Below are positions 1-9,011 of a stretch of 64,000 nt of DNA, piece by piece; the stretch's first letter is position 1, and every line of letters starts with the position of its first letter. This DNA comes from an uncultured Endomicrobiia bacterium (GTDB lineage: Bacteria > Elusimicrobiota > Endomicrobiia > Endomicrobiales > Endomicrobiaceae). The notes under the pieces were generated by a model, which made no database searches, was not told the DNA's origin, and saw nothing but the letters and a program-made list of their open reading frames with translations. Location of the stretch: contig CALHWY010000030.1 in assembly GCA_938040055.1 (NCBI GenBank), positions 10,133 through 74,132 of the forward strand. Reading direction: 5' to 3'. Made by a program: the position numbers and the translations under genes.

Positions 1-2
1 CG

Positions 3-530
3 GGGTTTATCCTTGCTATGATATCCATATTCAAAAAAACAGCCTCTCCGTTTATTTCTCCCCTTTACGCTATAATGGAAGGGCTTGTTCTCGGAGCGAT
101 TTCGCTGTATTTTGAAAGAATGTATCCCGGCATTGTGGTAAACGCCATTATGCTGACGATTGCAGTTTTGTTTTGCATGCTTGCGGCTTACAGAAGCGGC
201 GTGCTCAGAGCCACTCCAAGATTCAAAAAAGGCGTTATCGTCGCGACTTTGGCAATAGCTCTCGTATATATAGCGGATTTGCTTATGAATGTTTTTGCGG
301 GTGCCAACTTTCCTTATATACACGATTCGTCTATGCTGGGGATAGCGATAAGCCTTTTTATCGTTGCGATAGCTTCGTTCAACCTCATTATTGATTTCGA
401 CCTGATCGAGCAGGGAGCGCTTCGGGGGGCTCCTAAATATATGGAATGGTACGGCGCTTTCGCGCTGATGGTAACTCTTGTATGGCTGTATCTCGAACTG
501 CTCAGACTTCTTTCCAAAATGAGAAATTAA
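3..530 (+). CDS. Bax inhibitor-1/YccA family membrane protein, 5' end outside window
   Basis: The reading frame is already open at base 3, so the N-terminus lies upstream; an in-frame ATG at 18 is probably internal. The visible 175 or so residues hold about five hydrophobic helices. They end in the signature of the bacterial BaxI_1 group: an acidic FDLIE-type helix, then APKYMEWYGAF and a last helix rich in Leu/Trp. Family members are about 230-250 residues, so roughly 60 residues are missing. These are inner-membrane proteins thought to act as pH-dependent ion (Ca2+) leak channels; the bacterial role is unsettled. The stop codon overlaps the engB start by one base (TAATG), so the two are probably co-translated. 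Family assignment is confident from the C-terminal motif. Confidence 0.85.
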   Translation, partial: GFILAMISIFKKTASPFISPLYAIMEGLVLGAISLYFERMYPGIVVNAIMLTIAVLFCMLAAYRSGVLRATPRFKKGVIVATLAIALVYIADLLMNVFAGANFPYIHDSSMLGIAISLFIVAIASFNLIIDFDLIEQGALRGAPKYMEWYGAFALMVTLVWLYLELLRLLSKMRN

Positions 531-1138
531 TGCTTGAAAAGACGGTCTTTTTCACAGCCGTGTCGGAAGTAGAAGATCTTCCTGAAAACATTTCCGAAGT
601 TATCTTTTGCGGCAGATCCAATGTGGGCAAAAGTAGCACCATAAACGCTTTGTGCTCGCGGAAAAATCTTGCCCGCACCTCAAAAACGCCAGGCAGAACC
701 AGAACGGTAAATGTCTACAGCGTATCCGCGGGAAGATGGATTATCGATCTTCCCGGGTATGGCTTTGCCAGAGTGAGTCCGCAGGAAAAAAATTTGTGGC
801 GCAAAATGGTTGAAAACTGCATAGCCGCAAGAAAAACAGACAAGACGGTATATATAATAGTAGACGCTTTTGTCGGCCCGACGGTTCTGGATTATGATAT
901 GGCTTACTGGCTGAAAGACAAAGGGATACGTTTTAAAATAGTGGCGAATAAATGCGATAAAATTCCGGATGCCGATATGGATGCCGTTGAAAATAAGGTG
1001 GCGCAATATTTCGGTACGGATAAAAAGGATGTTTTTGCTTTAAGCGCCAGACGCAAAAAAGGAATAGAAAGGCTGAAAACGGATATTGCCGGTTTTTTGA
1101 AACGGCGTCCGGGCGGCAAAACGGGGCATATGCCGTAA
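530..1138 (+). CDS. engB: Ribosome biogenesis GTP-binding protein EngB/YsxC/YihA
   Basis: A 202-residue TRAFAC GTPase of the EngB family, needed in other bacteria for late 50S subunit assembly. Motifs seen: P-loop GRSNVGKS at residues 28-35, a TPGRT switch I near 57, DLPGYGF (G3) near 76, NKCDK (G4) near 144 and SAR (G5) near 170. Length is normal (about 195-210). The ATG at 530 overlaps the previous stop; an upstream in-frame ATG at 446 would put 28 residues of the membrane protein's out-of-frame sequence at the N-terminus and was rejected. The last residues (about RRPGGKTGHMP) form a short polar tail. The stop codon sits in the left arm of an inverted repeat (1133-1190). Confidence 0.95.
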   Translation: MLEKTVFFTAVSEVEDLPENISEVIFCGRSNVGKSSTINALCSRKNLARTSKTPGRTRTVNVYSVSAGRWIIDLPGYGFARVSPQEKNLWRKMVENCIAARKTDKTVYIIVDAFVGPTVLDYDMAYWLKDKGIRFKIVANKCDKIPDADMDAVENKVAQYFGTDKKDVFALSARRKKGIERLKTDIAGFLKRRPGGKTGHMP

Positions 1139-1190
1139 AAAGCGTTTCCGGCCGGGGCTGGAACAGCCGGTTTGGAACGGGTTTTTACGG
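1133..1190 (+). terminator. Large inverted repeat at the engB stop codon
   Basis: CCGTAAAAA (1133-1141) pairs with TTTTTACGG (1182-1190). The interior holds a second hairpin, GGCTG/CAGCC (about 1156-1168). The right arm supplies a short T-run. It could act as the engB terminator, but the loop is long and no T-tract follows directly, so this is tentative. Confidence 0.35.
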
Positions 1191-1722
1191 TATTTCCATC
1201 GGGCTTTTTTATGATATAAAACAATGCTTTTTAAAGCCGCTGCTTCCGCCGGGCGGAAAAGATCCGCGTGCTGATTTGCGGGCGGTTTCAAGACATACGG
1301 CGCGGTCTTGCTTTGTATGAAGGGGAAAAAATCAGCGTACGGACGGAGCGCGTTTTGATAAAAACGACGGGAGAGTTCATCCGGGCGGCGCGCAGGGCGT
1401 CTGAGTCGTTTCGGCAAAAACTGCGGGGCGAAAGCCGGTGTTCGGCGGTTTTTTACTGCGGAATAAGAGGCGCGTTTTGCGGTTTTGCCGGTTCTTTTAT
1501 GCTGTGCGGTTTTGCGGATTTTTCGGCGGGATGTCTTTAATTGTAAATATGCCGTATATCCGGACGGCTGAAAACCGTCTGCCGCCGCGAAATATCCGCG
1601 CAATCGCACATTATTTAAAAGGCTTGGCGGCAAGGGGGATGCGTTCCCGTAGACATCGCTTAAAGCGCAAATGCGCATTATTTGAAAGGATCGGCGACAA
1701 ACGGTAAAAGCAAAATTAAAAA
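1191..1722. other. Intergenic stretch with no recognisable gene
   Basis: About 530 bases rich in GCGG/CCGG words and T-runs. Several short open frames exist on both strands, but their translations are Arg/Cys/Phe-rich and resemble no protein. A weak promoter-like pair, TTGAAA (1682-1687) and TAAAAG (1705-1710) with a 17-base spacer, lies just before the next gene and would give an almost leaderless transcript. Confidence 0.5.
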
Positions 1723-2157
1723 GTGAAAAAGAACAGTCCTGTATTAACCATAATAGCGGGTTTTATAGCGGGTCTTGTCATTTCCGGAATTCTGGGCGAC
1801 ATAATAGTCATAATTTCAAATGCCGCCGGCAGGGCTTCGCTTGCCCGGTCGGTTTCAAAGGCGGAAAGACATATCGCCGGCGGGAATTTTGAAAAAGCGA
1901 AAAAAGAATATGAAAAAGCGCTCGGAAAAATAAAGCCGGATAATAAAAAACTGCTGGCAAAGATAAAAAACAATACGGCTTTGATAATTTTTACGGAAGG
2001 AGACGGCGAAAAAAACGCGGAAAAAATAAAAGAAAGCGTTTTATTGTTTTCGCAGTCTCTTGATCTTTACAGGGAACTGGGCGATTACGAAAGCGTTAAA
2101 CAGGTCGAGACCAATATTATGCAGGCGCGTTCCGCGCTGGAGTCCGCGGAGAAATAA
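1723..2157 (+). CDS. Membrane-anchored TPR-like protein, unknown function
   Basis: A 144-residue protein starting at GTG 1723 (no clear Shine-Dalgarno). Residues about 5-35 form one long hydrophobic helix (VLTIIAGFIAGLVISG onwards). From about 45 on there is an amphipathic helical region with TPR-like spacing: a GNFEKAKKEYEKAL helix pair near 55-70 and a second near 110-135 (LYRELGDYESVKQ). It is probably an inner-membrane protein with a soluble helical-repeat domain for protein contacts. It abuts the radical SAM gene with no gap (TAA directly followed by ATG) and so heads a five-gene run. No family recognised. Confidence 0.6.
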   Translation: MKKNSPVLTIIAGFIAGLVISGILGDIIVIISNAAGRASLARSVSKAERHIAGGNFEKAKKEYEKALGKIKPDNKKLLAKIKNNTALIIFTEGDGEKNAEKIKESVLLFSQSLDLYRELGDYESVKQVETNIMQARSALESAEK

Positions 2158-3039
2158 ATGCTTCTTAATTATGAGGGAACCGTAATAAGGCCTCCGAGCG
2201 AGGCGGACAGTTTGATATTCCAGATTACTTTGGGATGTTCGGACAATTCCTGCGTTTTTTGTCCCGCATATAAAGACAAACCTTTTAAAATCAGACCTCT
2301 TGAAAATATCGCGAAAGAAATAGATTTCGCTTCTAAAGAATATCCGGAGATAAGAAAGATCTTTCTTGCGGACGGCGACGCGCTTATAATGCCGCAAAAA
2401 CAGCTTATAAAGATTTTCGATCGTATACTCGAAAAATTTAAAAGCGTAAGGCGCATATCTCTTTATGCGTCCGGCAAAAGCGTTTCTTTAAAGAGCGTGC
2501 GGGAACTGGAAGAGCTCAGGAAAAGAAAGCTTTCCCTTGTCTACACCGGTTTTGAAACCGGCGATCCTGACGTTTATAAGATGATACTCAAACACGGTTC
2601 CGCGCAGGACAATGCCAAAACCGTTAATAAATTAAAGGAAGCCGGCATAAAATCGAATGTTACCGTTATTATCGGACTGGGCGGCAAACGCTATAGCGCG
2701 AACCATGCGTTCAATACCGCGATGATACTGAATGCGTCCAAACCGGAGCAGATCGCCGCTCTGACTCTTATGATTTCAAAAAATACGCCTCTGTATGAAA
2801 TGATAAACGAAGGCGTCTTTGAGCCTTTAAACGATTTCGAATCCCTTGAGGAACTTAAAAACATTATAGAAAATCTTGACGATTTTCCGTGCCTGTTTTT
2901 TTCAAACCACGCTTCGAATTATGTCCCGGTTGAGGCGAGGTTTCCTAAAGATAAAAAAGAGATACTCCGGCTTTTGGACGCTATTATCAAAAGAAAAGAT
3001 AAAAATGACCTCAGACCGGATTTCCTGAGAGGTTTATAA
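2158..3039 (+). CDS. Radical SAM protein (GCS-x-N-x-C-x-FC subfamily)
   Basis: A 293-residue radical SAM enzyme. The [4Fe-4S] cluster cysteines are C27, C32 and C35, spaced C-X4-C-X2-C instead of the classical C-X3-C-X2-C. This spacing is typical of a group of small B12-independent radical SAM proteins with a GCSxNxCxFC motif. A Glu/Gly motif (TGFETGDPDV, near 135) and a VIIGLGG strand (near 170) fit the AdoMet-binding barrel. There is no recognisable auxiliary cluster domain, and substrate is unknown. The start ATG directly follows the upstream stop, and xth starts directly after this gene's stop, so these genes are translationally coupled. Confidence 0.85.
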   Translation: MLLNYEGTVIRPPSEADSLIFQITLGCSDNSCVFCPAYKDKPFKIRPLENIAKEIDFASKEYPEIRKIFLADGDALIMPQKQLIKIFDRILEKFKSVRRISLYASGKSVSLKSVRELEELRKRKLSLVYTGFETGDPDVYKMILKHGSAQDNAKTVNKLKEAGIKSNVTVIIGLGGKRYSANHAFNTAMILNASKPEQIAALTLMISKNTPLYEMINEGVFEPLNDFESLEELKNIIENLDDFPCLFFSNHASNYVPVEARFPKDKKEILRLLDAIIKRKDKNDLRPDFLRGL

Positions 3040-3795
3040 ATGAAGATAGTCTCATGGAATGTCAACGGAATAAGAGCCGTTTACAAGAAAAATTTTACCG
3101 AATGGTTCGCGCGGGAAAACGCCGACATAGTCTGCGTGCAGGAAACCAAAGCGGAAAAAGAGCAGTTTCCGCGGGAAGTTGCCGAAACGGCAGGATACCG
3201 CTTTTACTGCCGCTGGGCGCGTAAAAAAGGATACAGCGGAGTCGCAGTCTGGTCGAAAACGGAGCCGCTTTCTGTAAGCGGGGAGCTGGGAAATGAAAAG
3301 TTTGACGATGAAGGCAGGGTGTTGAAACTTGAATTTGACGGGTTTATACTCTTTAATATTTACTTTCCCAACGGAGGAGCTTCTTCACAAAGGCTGGAAT
3401 ATAAATTGGAATTTTACGATTATTTCATAGAACACGTCAAAAAGTATCGAAATAAAGACGTGATAATATGCGGGGATTTTAATACGGCGCATCATGAAAT
3501 AGATCTGGCAAGGCCTAAACAAAATGAAAACGTCTCCGGCTTTCTTTTGCGGGAGAGAAAAAAACTCGACGAACTTGAAAATTTGGGTTTTAAAGATTCT
3601 TTCAGGCATTTTAACTCGGAGCCGGGCAATTATACCTGGTGGGATTATAAGACCGCCGCGCGTTCAAGAAATGTCGGCTGGAGAATAGATTATTTTTATA
3701 TTTCCGGCAATGCGGTCAAATATCTTAAAGCCGCGCAAATACACGCGGCGGTGCCGGGTTCGGATCATTGTCCGGTCAGCATTACTATTTATTGA
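3040..3795 (+). CDS. xth: Exodeoxyribonuclease III / AP endonuclease
   Basis: A 251-residue EEP-family nuclease that cleaves DNA 5' to abasic sites in base-excision repair and has 3'-5' exonuclease and 3'-phosphatase activity. Visible motifs: WNVNGIRA at residues 6-13, metal-binding Glu in QETK (E35), GDFNTAHHEIDLARPK (catalytic Asp and Asn near 146-148), the DNA-binding stretch ending RNVGWRIDYF and the C-terminal GSDHCPV with the catalytic His. All catalytic residues are present and the length is normal. It starts immediately after the stop of the radical SAM gene. Confidence 0.95.
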   Translation: MKIVSWNVNGIRAVYKKNFTEWFARENADIVCVQETKAEKEQFPREVAETAGYRFYCRWARKKGYSGVAVWSKTEPLSVSGELGNEKFDDEGRVLKLEFDGFILFNIYFPNGGASSQRLEYKLEFYDYFIEHVKKYRNKDVIICGDFNTAHHEIDLARPKQNENVSGFLLRERKKLDELENLGFKDSFRHFNSEPGNYTWWDYKTAARSRNVGWRIDYFYISGNAVKYLKAAQIHAAVPGSDHCPVSITIY

Positions 3796-3821
3796 CTGTT
3801 TGCGCTGTTACGGAGGTTTTT

Positions 3822-5231
3822 ATGAAAAACGCGGTTTTATATTTTGCCGCGGCTGTTTTTTTTGCGGCGGTTTTTGCCGGCTGCGGACGGGAAAATGCCG
3901 GACGCGCATCGGCGGACGCGGATATGGAGCGGGAGCGTTTGGTGCGGGCGGCCAAAGACGCTTATGTTTACGGATTTCCCCTGGTGCTGAATGAAATGAT
4001 TAAAAGGGCTGCGGCAAATCCTCTTGCGGAAACGGAAAATGCGTCGATAAACCGCATTCGGCATTTTAATTCTTTTGCCGACGAAACATTTGCTTATTTC
4101 ATAAGGCCGGATTCATCTGTGTTTTATTCTTTCGCTTGGCTTGATGTGTCAAAGGAGCCCATGCTTATCGAAATTCCCGAAACGGGGAAAAGATATGTTT
4201 TGTTCAGTTTGTTTGACGGATGGGGCGATGTTTTTGCTTCGTTAGGCAGCCGTTTGTCCGGCGGCAATGCCCTGAAAGCGGCCGTTTGCGGACCCGGCTG
4301 GCAGGGTGTTGTTCCGCAGGGGTTTGAGCAATATAAAGCGGACACCGCCGCTGTTTTGATAAAAGCCGCTATAGAGGTTAAAAATAAACAGGACGGCGAA
4401 ACCGCTGTAAAGAAAATACAAAACGGGATAAAGCTGTATCCTTTAAGCGCTTACGGCGGACAATACCGGGTCCCCGAAGCGGTGTCCGGCGTATTCCCGG
4501 GCGCGGATATGCCTTTGGAACGGGTTTTGTCAATGGACATAAGCGATTTTTTCAATACTCTTAACCGGCTTATGATGAAAAACCCACCGCGACCGCAAGA
4601 CGCAAAGCTGTTGGACGAAATACTTGATATAGGCGTGGCTCCGGGCATGAGATTTGATATTTCCGTTTTTGACTTTGATACGCGGGAAGCGTTTAAGGAA
4701 ATTCCGCAATGGATGAAAAGTTTCTTTGAAGAAATGAAAAATGAAGGAATGGAGCAGGGCTGGATATACGGTTACGGATTCGGAGATTATAAAGACGATT
4801 ATGTTTTCAGGGCGAAAACCGCTTATTATCTTCCCGCCGCGGATAGGCACGAAGATCTGTTATGTGCGTTTTCTTATTTTGATTGCGATAAAGAGAAATA
4901 TGATTCTTCCAAAAAGTATGTTTTGCATTTTGACAAAAACGCCTTTCCTCCCGTAAAAGCCGGATGGAGCCTTTGCGCGTATAATGACCGGGGGCTTGTT
5001 ATGAACAATCCGGACGGCCGACGCTCGATATGCGGCAGGGACGGGCTTGAGTTTAACAAAGACGGCTCTCTGGACATATATATCCAGAAAGAAAATCCGG
5101 GCAAAAACAGGCTGAAAAACTGGCTTCCGGTTTCCGGAAACGGCTTTGCTTTGATGCTCAGATGTTATCTTCCCGAAAAAGCTCTCACCGATGGAGTTTG
5201 GAAAGCGCCCGCGGTTGAAAAAACAAGATAG
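3822..5231 (+). CDS. DUF1254/DUF1214 lipoprotein (first of tandem pair)
   Basis: A 469-residue protein with an N-terminal lipoprotein signal (hydrophobic residues 4-18, lipobox FAGC) and so probably membrane-anchored outside the cytoplasm. It matches the DUF1254 + DUF1214 pair: an N-terminal AYVYGFPLVLNEM segment, a PDSSVFYSFAWLDVSKEPM-type block, then a C-terminal barrel ending in WSLCAYNDRGLVMNNP and SLDIYIQKENPG. The function of this widespread family is unknown. The start at 3822 is set by GGAGG at 3812-3816; a longer frame from 3768 would overlap xth and spoil the signal peptide. The next gene is a diverged copy 6 bases downstream. Confidence 0.85.
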   Translation: MKNAVLYFAAAVFFAAVFAGCGRENAGRASADADMERERLVRAAKDAYVYGFPLVLNEMIKRAAANPLAETENASINRIRHFNSFADETFAYFIRPDSSVFYSFAWLDVSKEPMLIEIPETGKRYVLFSLFDGWGDVFASLGSRLSGGNALKAAVCGPGWQGVVPQGFEQYKADTAAVLIKAAIEVKNKQDGETAVKKIQNGIKLYPLSAYGGQYRVPEAVSGVFPGADMPLERVLSMDISDFFNTLNRLMMKNPPRPQDAKLLDEILDIGVAPGMRFDISVFDFDTREAFKEIPQWMKSFFEEMKNEGMEQGWIYGYGFGDYKDDYVFRAKTAYYLPAADRHEDLLCAFSYFDCDKEKYDSSKKYVLHFDKNAFPPVKAGWSLCAYNDRGLVMNNPDGRRSICGRDGLEFNKDGSLDIYIQKENPGKNRLKNWLPVSGNGFALMLRCYLPEKALTDGVWKAPAVEKTR

Positions 5232-5237
5232 AGGTTT

Positions 5238-6671
5238 ATGAATATGTCTAAAAGAATTAATTCTTTTCTCGGTTTTATTTTTTGTCTGGCGCTTTTTTCT
5301 TTTATTTCCTGCGCAAACGATGAAACAAAATATTACGCAGCCGGCAAGTCCGAAAAAAGAGCTGAAAAAGCGTCCGCGGCCGAGGATGCCGAAAAAGTTT
5401 ATATTTTCGGTTTTCCGATAGTGTTTATGCATATTAATGAAAGAGTGATGACCAACAATACGGAAAGTTTCGATAATATGCCCCTTAACAGTTTCAGGCA
5501 TGGCGGCGTTCCGGACATAAAAAAACGCGCGCAGGCTTTTGCGGATCCTGATTTTTTTACTTCAACCGCCCGGCTGGCGCTGGGCAAAGAACCCTTGGTG
5601 CTTGAACTTCCGGATACCGGCGGCAGATACGCTTTTTTTACGGTTACGGATGCCTGGACGTCCGTTACGGCTTCCGTCGGGACAAGAACCGCCGGCATGC
5701 AAAAACAGACATATCTTATCACCTCTGCGGACTGGGAAGGAGAGGTCCCGCAAGGGATGGAACATATAAAATCAGCGACAAATATGGCTGAAATTGAAGG
5801 GAAGATACGGATAAGCGGCATGGAAGACGGGAAGAAAAAAGTTTCCGCCATGCAGAAAAAAATAAAACTTGTGCCTCTTAGCAGATATTATGATGAAAAT
5901 TATAAGTTGCCCGAAAAGACATACGACCGGAAAATAGACATGAGCGATCCCTTGGAACAGATTTTTAATATGGACATAAGCGGTTATTTTAATCTGCTCA
6001 ACGCTCTTTTGGCCGATAATCCGGCTTATCCGTCCGATAAAGATTTTCTTGAAAGCGTCAAATATTTGAAAATAGCGCCCGGGGAGGAGTTCGATTTGGA
6101 GATTTTCGACGGGCGGCAGAGGGAAATGCTGAAAAAGATACCGGAGAAGGTAAAACTGCATTTTGAACAACGCTATGGGCAAATGCGCGCTTGCGCGGAC
6201 TGGACGGTTTTTCCATCCGGCGCAATGTTTCCGGAAACGGATTATGAAAAACGCGCTTTTAACGTTTACGCGGGATTTGATATTTTCCTGCCCGAAGACA
6301 TAATAAGAATGCGTAAATTTTCCGATTCGGACAATGAAATTCTTGACGGGCGCAACAAGTATGTCTTGCATTTTGACAAAGAGTCGCTTCCGGAAGCCAG
6401 CGCTTTCTGGAGTCTTGCGGCTTATGATTCGCGCGGTTTATTATGCGGCAATCCCGCAAACGGATATTCCCTCGGCAGCGTAAAAAAGCCGAAAGCAAAC
6501 GGCGACGGCTCCGTTGATATTTATATCCAGCATCTTTCTCCCGGAAAAACAAAAGAAAGCAATTGGCTTCGGGCGCCGGCGGGGGAGTTCAGCCTGGTAT
6601 TAAGCGTCTGCCGGCCTGAAGAAAAGATATTGGAGGGGCGCTGGAAAGCTCCACCCGTGCTAAAGCGCTGA
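5238..6671 (+). CDS. DUF1254/DUF1214 lipoprotein (second of tandem pair)
   Basis: A 477-residue paralogue of the preceding gene with the same order: lipoprotein signal (lipobox FISC, residues about 20-24), DUF1254 block beginning AEKVYIFGFPIVFMH, shared NMDISGYFNLLN segment mid-protein, and DUF1214 C-terminus with FWSLAAYDSRGLLCGNP and SVDIYIQHLSPGKTKESNW. By eye, similarity to the first copy is strongest in the C-terminal 100 residues. A short GAGG lies just upstream of the ATG. The pair probably arose by local duplication and ends the 1.7-6.7 kb gene run. Role unknown. Confidence 0.85.
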   Translation: MNMSKRINSFLGFIFCLALFSFISCANDETKYYAAGKSEKRAEKASAAEDAEKVYIFGFPIVFMHINERVMTNNTESFDNMPLNSFRHGGVPDIKKRAQAFADPDFFTSTARLALGKEPLVLELPDTGGRYAFFTVTDAWTSVTASVGTRTAGMQKQTYLITSADWEGEVPQGMEHIKSATNMAEIEGKIRISGMEDGKKKVSAMQKKIKLVPLSRYYDENYKLPEKTYDRKIDMSDPLEQIFNMDISGYFNLLNALLADNPAYPSDKDFLESVKYLKIAPGEEFDLEIFDGRQREMLKKIPEKVKLHFEQRYGQMRACADWTVFPSGAMFPETDYEKRAFNVYAGFDIFLPEDIIRMRKFSDSDNEILDGRNKYVLHFDKESLPEASAFWSLAAYDSRGLLCGNPANGYSLGSVKKPKANGDGSVDIYIQHLSPGKTKESNWLRAPAGEFSLVLSVCRPEEKILEGRWKAPPVLKR

Positions 6672-6732
6672 AAACAAGTCCGTCCGGGAATGCAGTTCTT
6701 TTTTTTTGTACGGAAATTCGTTTAGAAGGCAA

Positions 6733-7449
6733 ATGAAAAAAATTTTCTTGAGATTATCGTCTTTTTTTTATCCTGTGGTCTGTTCTCTGTGCGGGGAAAC
6801 TATTGCGCCGGAACTTAAATGCAGAATATGCGCGGACTGCAAAAAATCTTTGCCGAAAATAGAAGGATATGTCTGCGCAATATGCGGTCTTCCTTTAAAG
6901 GAAGGCGGAGAACATTGTTATGCCTGCCGTAAAAATCCGAAAGCTTTCCGTTTTGATAAAATGAGATCCGCCTATTTATACGAAGGCGCCGCCAGAACTC
7001 TCATATTGAAGTTCAAATATTACGGCAGAATGTTTTTGGCGGCCGATCTTGCGGAAGAAATGTTTGAAGTTTTCAAAAAGAACGATTTTTTTAAAAACGC
7101 CGATATCATAATTCCCGTCCCGCTTAATATTCTAAGAAGGATAAAAAGAGGCTATAACCAGGCTGCGCTGCTTGCTTTGGAACTGGGCAAAAAAGCTTCG
7201 ATCCCGGTAAATTGCGGAATCCTTATAAGAAAAAAAATTACAAAACCGCAGTTCAGGCTCGGCAAAAAAGAAAGAGAAAAAAATATAAAAGATTCTTTTT
7301 CGGTTAAAAACGGACAGTCCGTAAAAAATAAAAAAATTTTACTTGTAGACGATATCGCAACGACTTCGGCAACGGCTTGCGCATGCGCGAAAACCCTGAA
7401 AGAGGCGGGCGCCGGCGCGGTATACGTCATTACTCTGGCGCGCGGCTGA
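6733..7449 (+). CDS. comF: ComF family phosphoribosyltransferase-like protein
   Basis: A 238-residue ComF-type protein. An N-terminal zinc-ribbon region has four Cys pairs (CSLCG, CRICADC, CAICG, CYACR within residues 15-75). It is followed by a type I PRTase fold with IIPVPLNILRRIKRGYNQA and the PRPP-loop motif ILLVDDIATTSAT near residue 213. ComF proteins assist DNA uptake and fork restart in some species; the enzymatic activity is unknown. The start at ATG 6733 is favoured by AGAAGG at 6724-6729; an upstream TTG at 6706 lacks an SD. Confidence 0.9.
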   Translation: MKKIFLRLSSFFYPVVCSLCGETIAPELKCRICADCKKSLPKIEGYVCAICGLPLKEGGEHCYACRKNPKAFRFDKMRSAYLYEGAARTLILKFKYYGRMFLAADLAEEMFEVFKKNDFFKNADIIIPVPLNILRRIKRGYNQAALLALELGKKASIPVNCGILIRKKITKPQFRLGKKEREKNIKDSFSVKNGQSVKNKKILLVDDIATTSATACACAKTLKEAGAGAVYVITLARG

Positions 7450-7451
7450 AA

Positions 7452-7482
7452 AACGCAATATCATAGCGTTATTTTGTTTTTT
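7452..7482 (+). terminator. Weak terminator-like hairpin after comF
   Basis: AACGC (7452-7456) pairs with GCGTT (7466-7470), followed by ATTTTGTTTTTT. The stem is only five pairs, but the position and T-rich tail suit termination of comF. Confidence 0.35.
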
Positions 7483-8047
7483 GAGTCCGGAAAACGGCCG
7501 GACAAAATAATATCCGCCGCAAGGTTTTGTTGTCACGGTTCGGACTTGCGCTTTTTTAAGAGAAAATATCCGCAAAAACCGGCGCGCCGTCTTTGCATGA
7601 TAGTCCGCGGGGAATGAGTTTCCGCGGCTGCCGGCGGGTCTTATGCCAGCAATGCCGCTTTTGCGGCGGCAAGCGTTTGACTGCCGCGGATAACGGTTTT
7701 TCGTGAAAATGTTTTCTTGCGCCGGTTTCGTCAAACAAAACTGAAAATTTTGCGTTTTATGCGAATATAGTCCCGTCTTTTTTGTTTTCCGGAAGGTTTT
7801 TTTTTCGGTAAATTTTTTATTAAGGGCTTGATGCCGGCGCGCAAATAATATTTTGTTATGCCGGCGGGAAAAGAGATTCGCTTTTTGTAAATGCCGCCGT
7901 TTTTTTTTTCTGAGGGTTCACGCTTATTCGGCGGCATTATGCCGGGAAAAGCGGGATTTATTTTTAAGAATTCAAATTTGTATAATAATATCCGAAGCCG
8001 CGGGCCGCATTTATGCGCGGGAAGTCTTAAGCCGGAGGCTTGAAAAT
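7483..8047. other. Intergenic stretch; promoter near its end
   Basis: No coding signal was recognised in about 560 bases. Open frames on the minus strand (within 7339-7937) are Arg/Lys-rich and unconvincing. A promoter candidate for the next gene has TATAAT at 7981-7986 and a poor -35 (TTTATT, 7958-7963) at 17 bases. Confidence 0.45.
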
Positions 8048-8950
8048 ATGAAAATGATAAAAAAATTTATTCTGGCGGCTTTTTTATCCGGGCTGTCTGC
8101 CGTCTGTTCTTTTGCCGGAGAAGATATAAAAAATGAATACTGGAGCCGGGAAGACGGCGCCCGGGAGTCTTTAAAATTTGAGAATTATTTCTTTTGCGAA
8201 GACGGAACCTTCCGTTATGTGTGGGGATGCTCCGGAAAAGAATGTTACGGAGGCTGGCGCAGCGGAACGTATTTTTATGATTCCGCAAAAAATAAAATTA
8301 TTTTCCATGCTACAGACGGCGGCGATATCGGAATGTCCAAAAAAGCCGGGGGAAGCGCTCCGGCCGAGTTTATTCTTTTGGAATTTTTGGGAAAAGATTC
8401 GGTAAGAATAGATACTGACGCTTCCGGGAAAAATAACGGGGTTTTTTCCAACGCAGTGATGAAAAGGCATTTGGGCAGGATAGCCGAGCAGACCTGGACG
8501 CGCGCGGACTATTCCGGCATAAGCGAAATTCTGTTCGATCCGCTCGGGAACTGTCTTTTCAGGGAAGGAAAACGAGGTGCCGCTCCGGATTACCAGTATG
8601 AATGCGAATATAACATAATAGGAGATATTCTTTTTCTTAAAGTCAAAAGCGCTTCGGTAAAAAAGATAAATTCAGCAGAAACCGACAATATTAAATACGA
8701 GCCGGAAATTAAAACCTATATAAGGCTTGGCAAAAGTGAAAACGGGGAAATAAAAGTTGAAAACGTCAAAATCGGCGCCATTTTGGGAGGCGGCAGAGAA
8801 TGGGAGCGCGAAAAAGGGGAATATAAAGTCAAAAACAAACTTCCCGAACCTAAACGGAAAGATCTTTTCATCTACAAAATAGAAAAATGCGCGGCCGGCG
8901 GCATTTGTCCTTTTAGCGGTTCCGGCGGCGGAGAAGTCGCTGTTTACTGA
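8048..8950 (+). CDS. Secreted protein of unknown function with two related halves
   Basis: A 300-residue protein with a clear Sec signal peptide (MKMIKKFILAAFLSGLSAVC, cleavage probably after SFA). The start at ATG 8048 follows GGAGG at 8034-8038; an upstream in-frame GTG/TTG extension to 7853 is spurious. The mature protein seems to hold two similar beta-rich modules. Each opens with a Trp-containing strand (EYWSREDGAR and QTWTRADYSG), then a FEN/LFDPLGNC strand with a Cys, then a YW/YEC strand, as in lipocalin-like or DUF-type periplasmic proteins. The C-terminus is Gly/Cys-rich. No family could be assigned; periplasmic or outer-membrane-associated is inferred. Confidence 0.6.
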   Translation: MKMIKKFILAAFLSGLSAVCSFAGEDIKNEYWSREDGARESLKFENYFFCEDGTFRYVWGCSGKECYGGWRSGTYFYDSAKNKIIFHATDGGDIGMSKKAGGSAPAEFILLEFLGKDSVRIDTDASGKNNGVFSNAVMKRHLGRIAEQTWTRADYSGISEILFDPLGNCLFREGKRGAAPDYQYECEYNIIGDILFLKVKSASVKKINSAETDNIKYEPEIKTYIRLGKSENGEIKVENVKIGAILGGGREWEREKGEYKVKNKLPEPKRKDLFIYKIEKCAAGGICPFSGSGGGEVAVY

Positions 8951-8985
8951 TACAGTACCGCGCGAAAATCTTAAACCGCGCCGGA

Positions 8986-9011
8986 AGGCGGGCGCCTGTC
9001 CGCCGTTTTTT
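8986..9011 (+). terminator. Rho-independent terminator
   Basis: GGCGG (8987-8991) and CCGCC (9000-9004) form a G:C-rich stem with an 8-base loop, followed by GTTTTTT. It ends the secreted-protein gene that stops at 8950. Confidence 0.6.

Noticed and set aside
1040..1678. 212-codon minus-strand frame over engB's end and the following gap
   Set aside because: Arg/Pro-rich, overlaps engB, no family resemblance and no SD.
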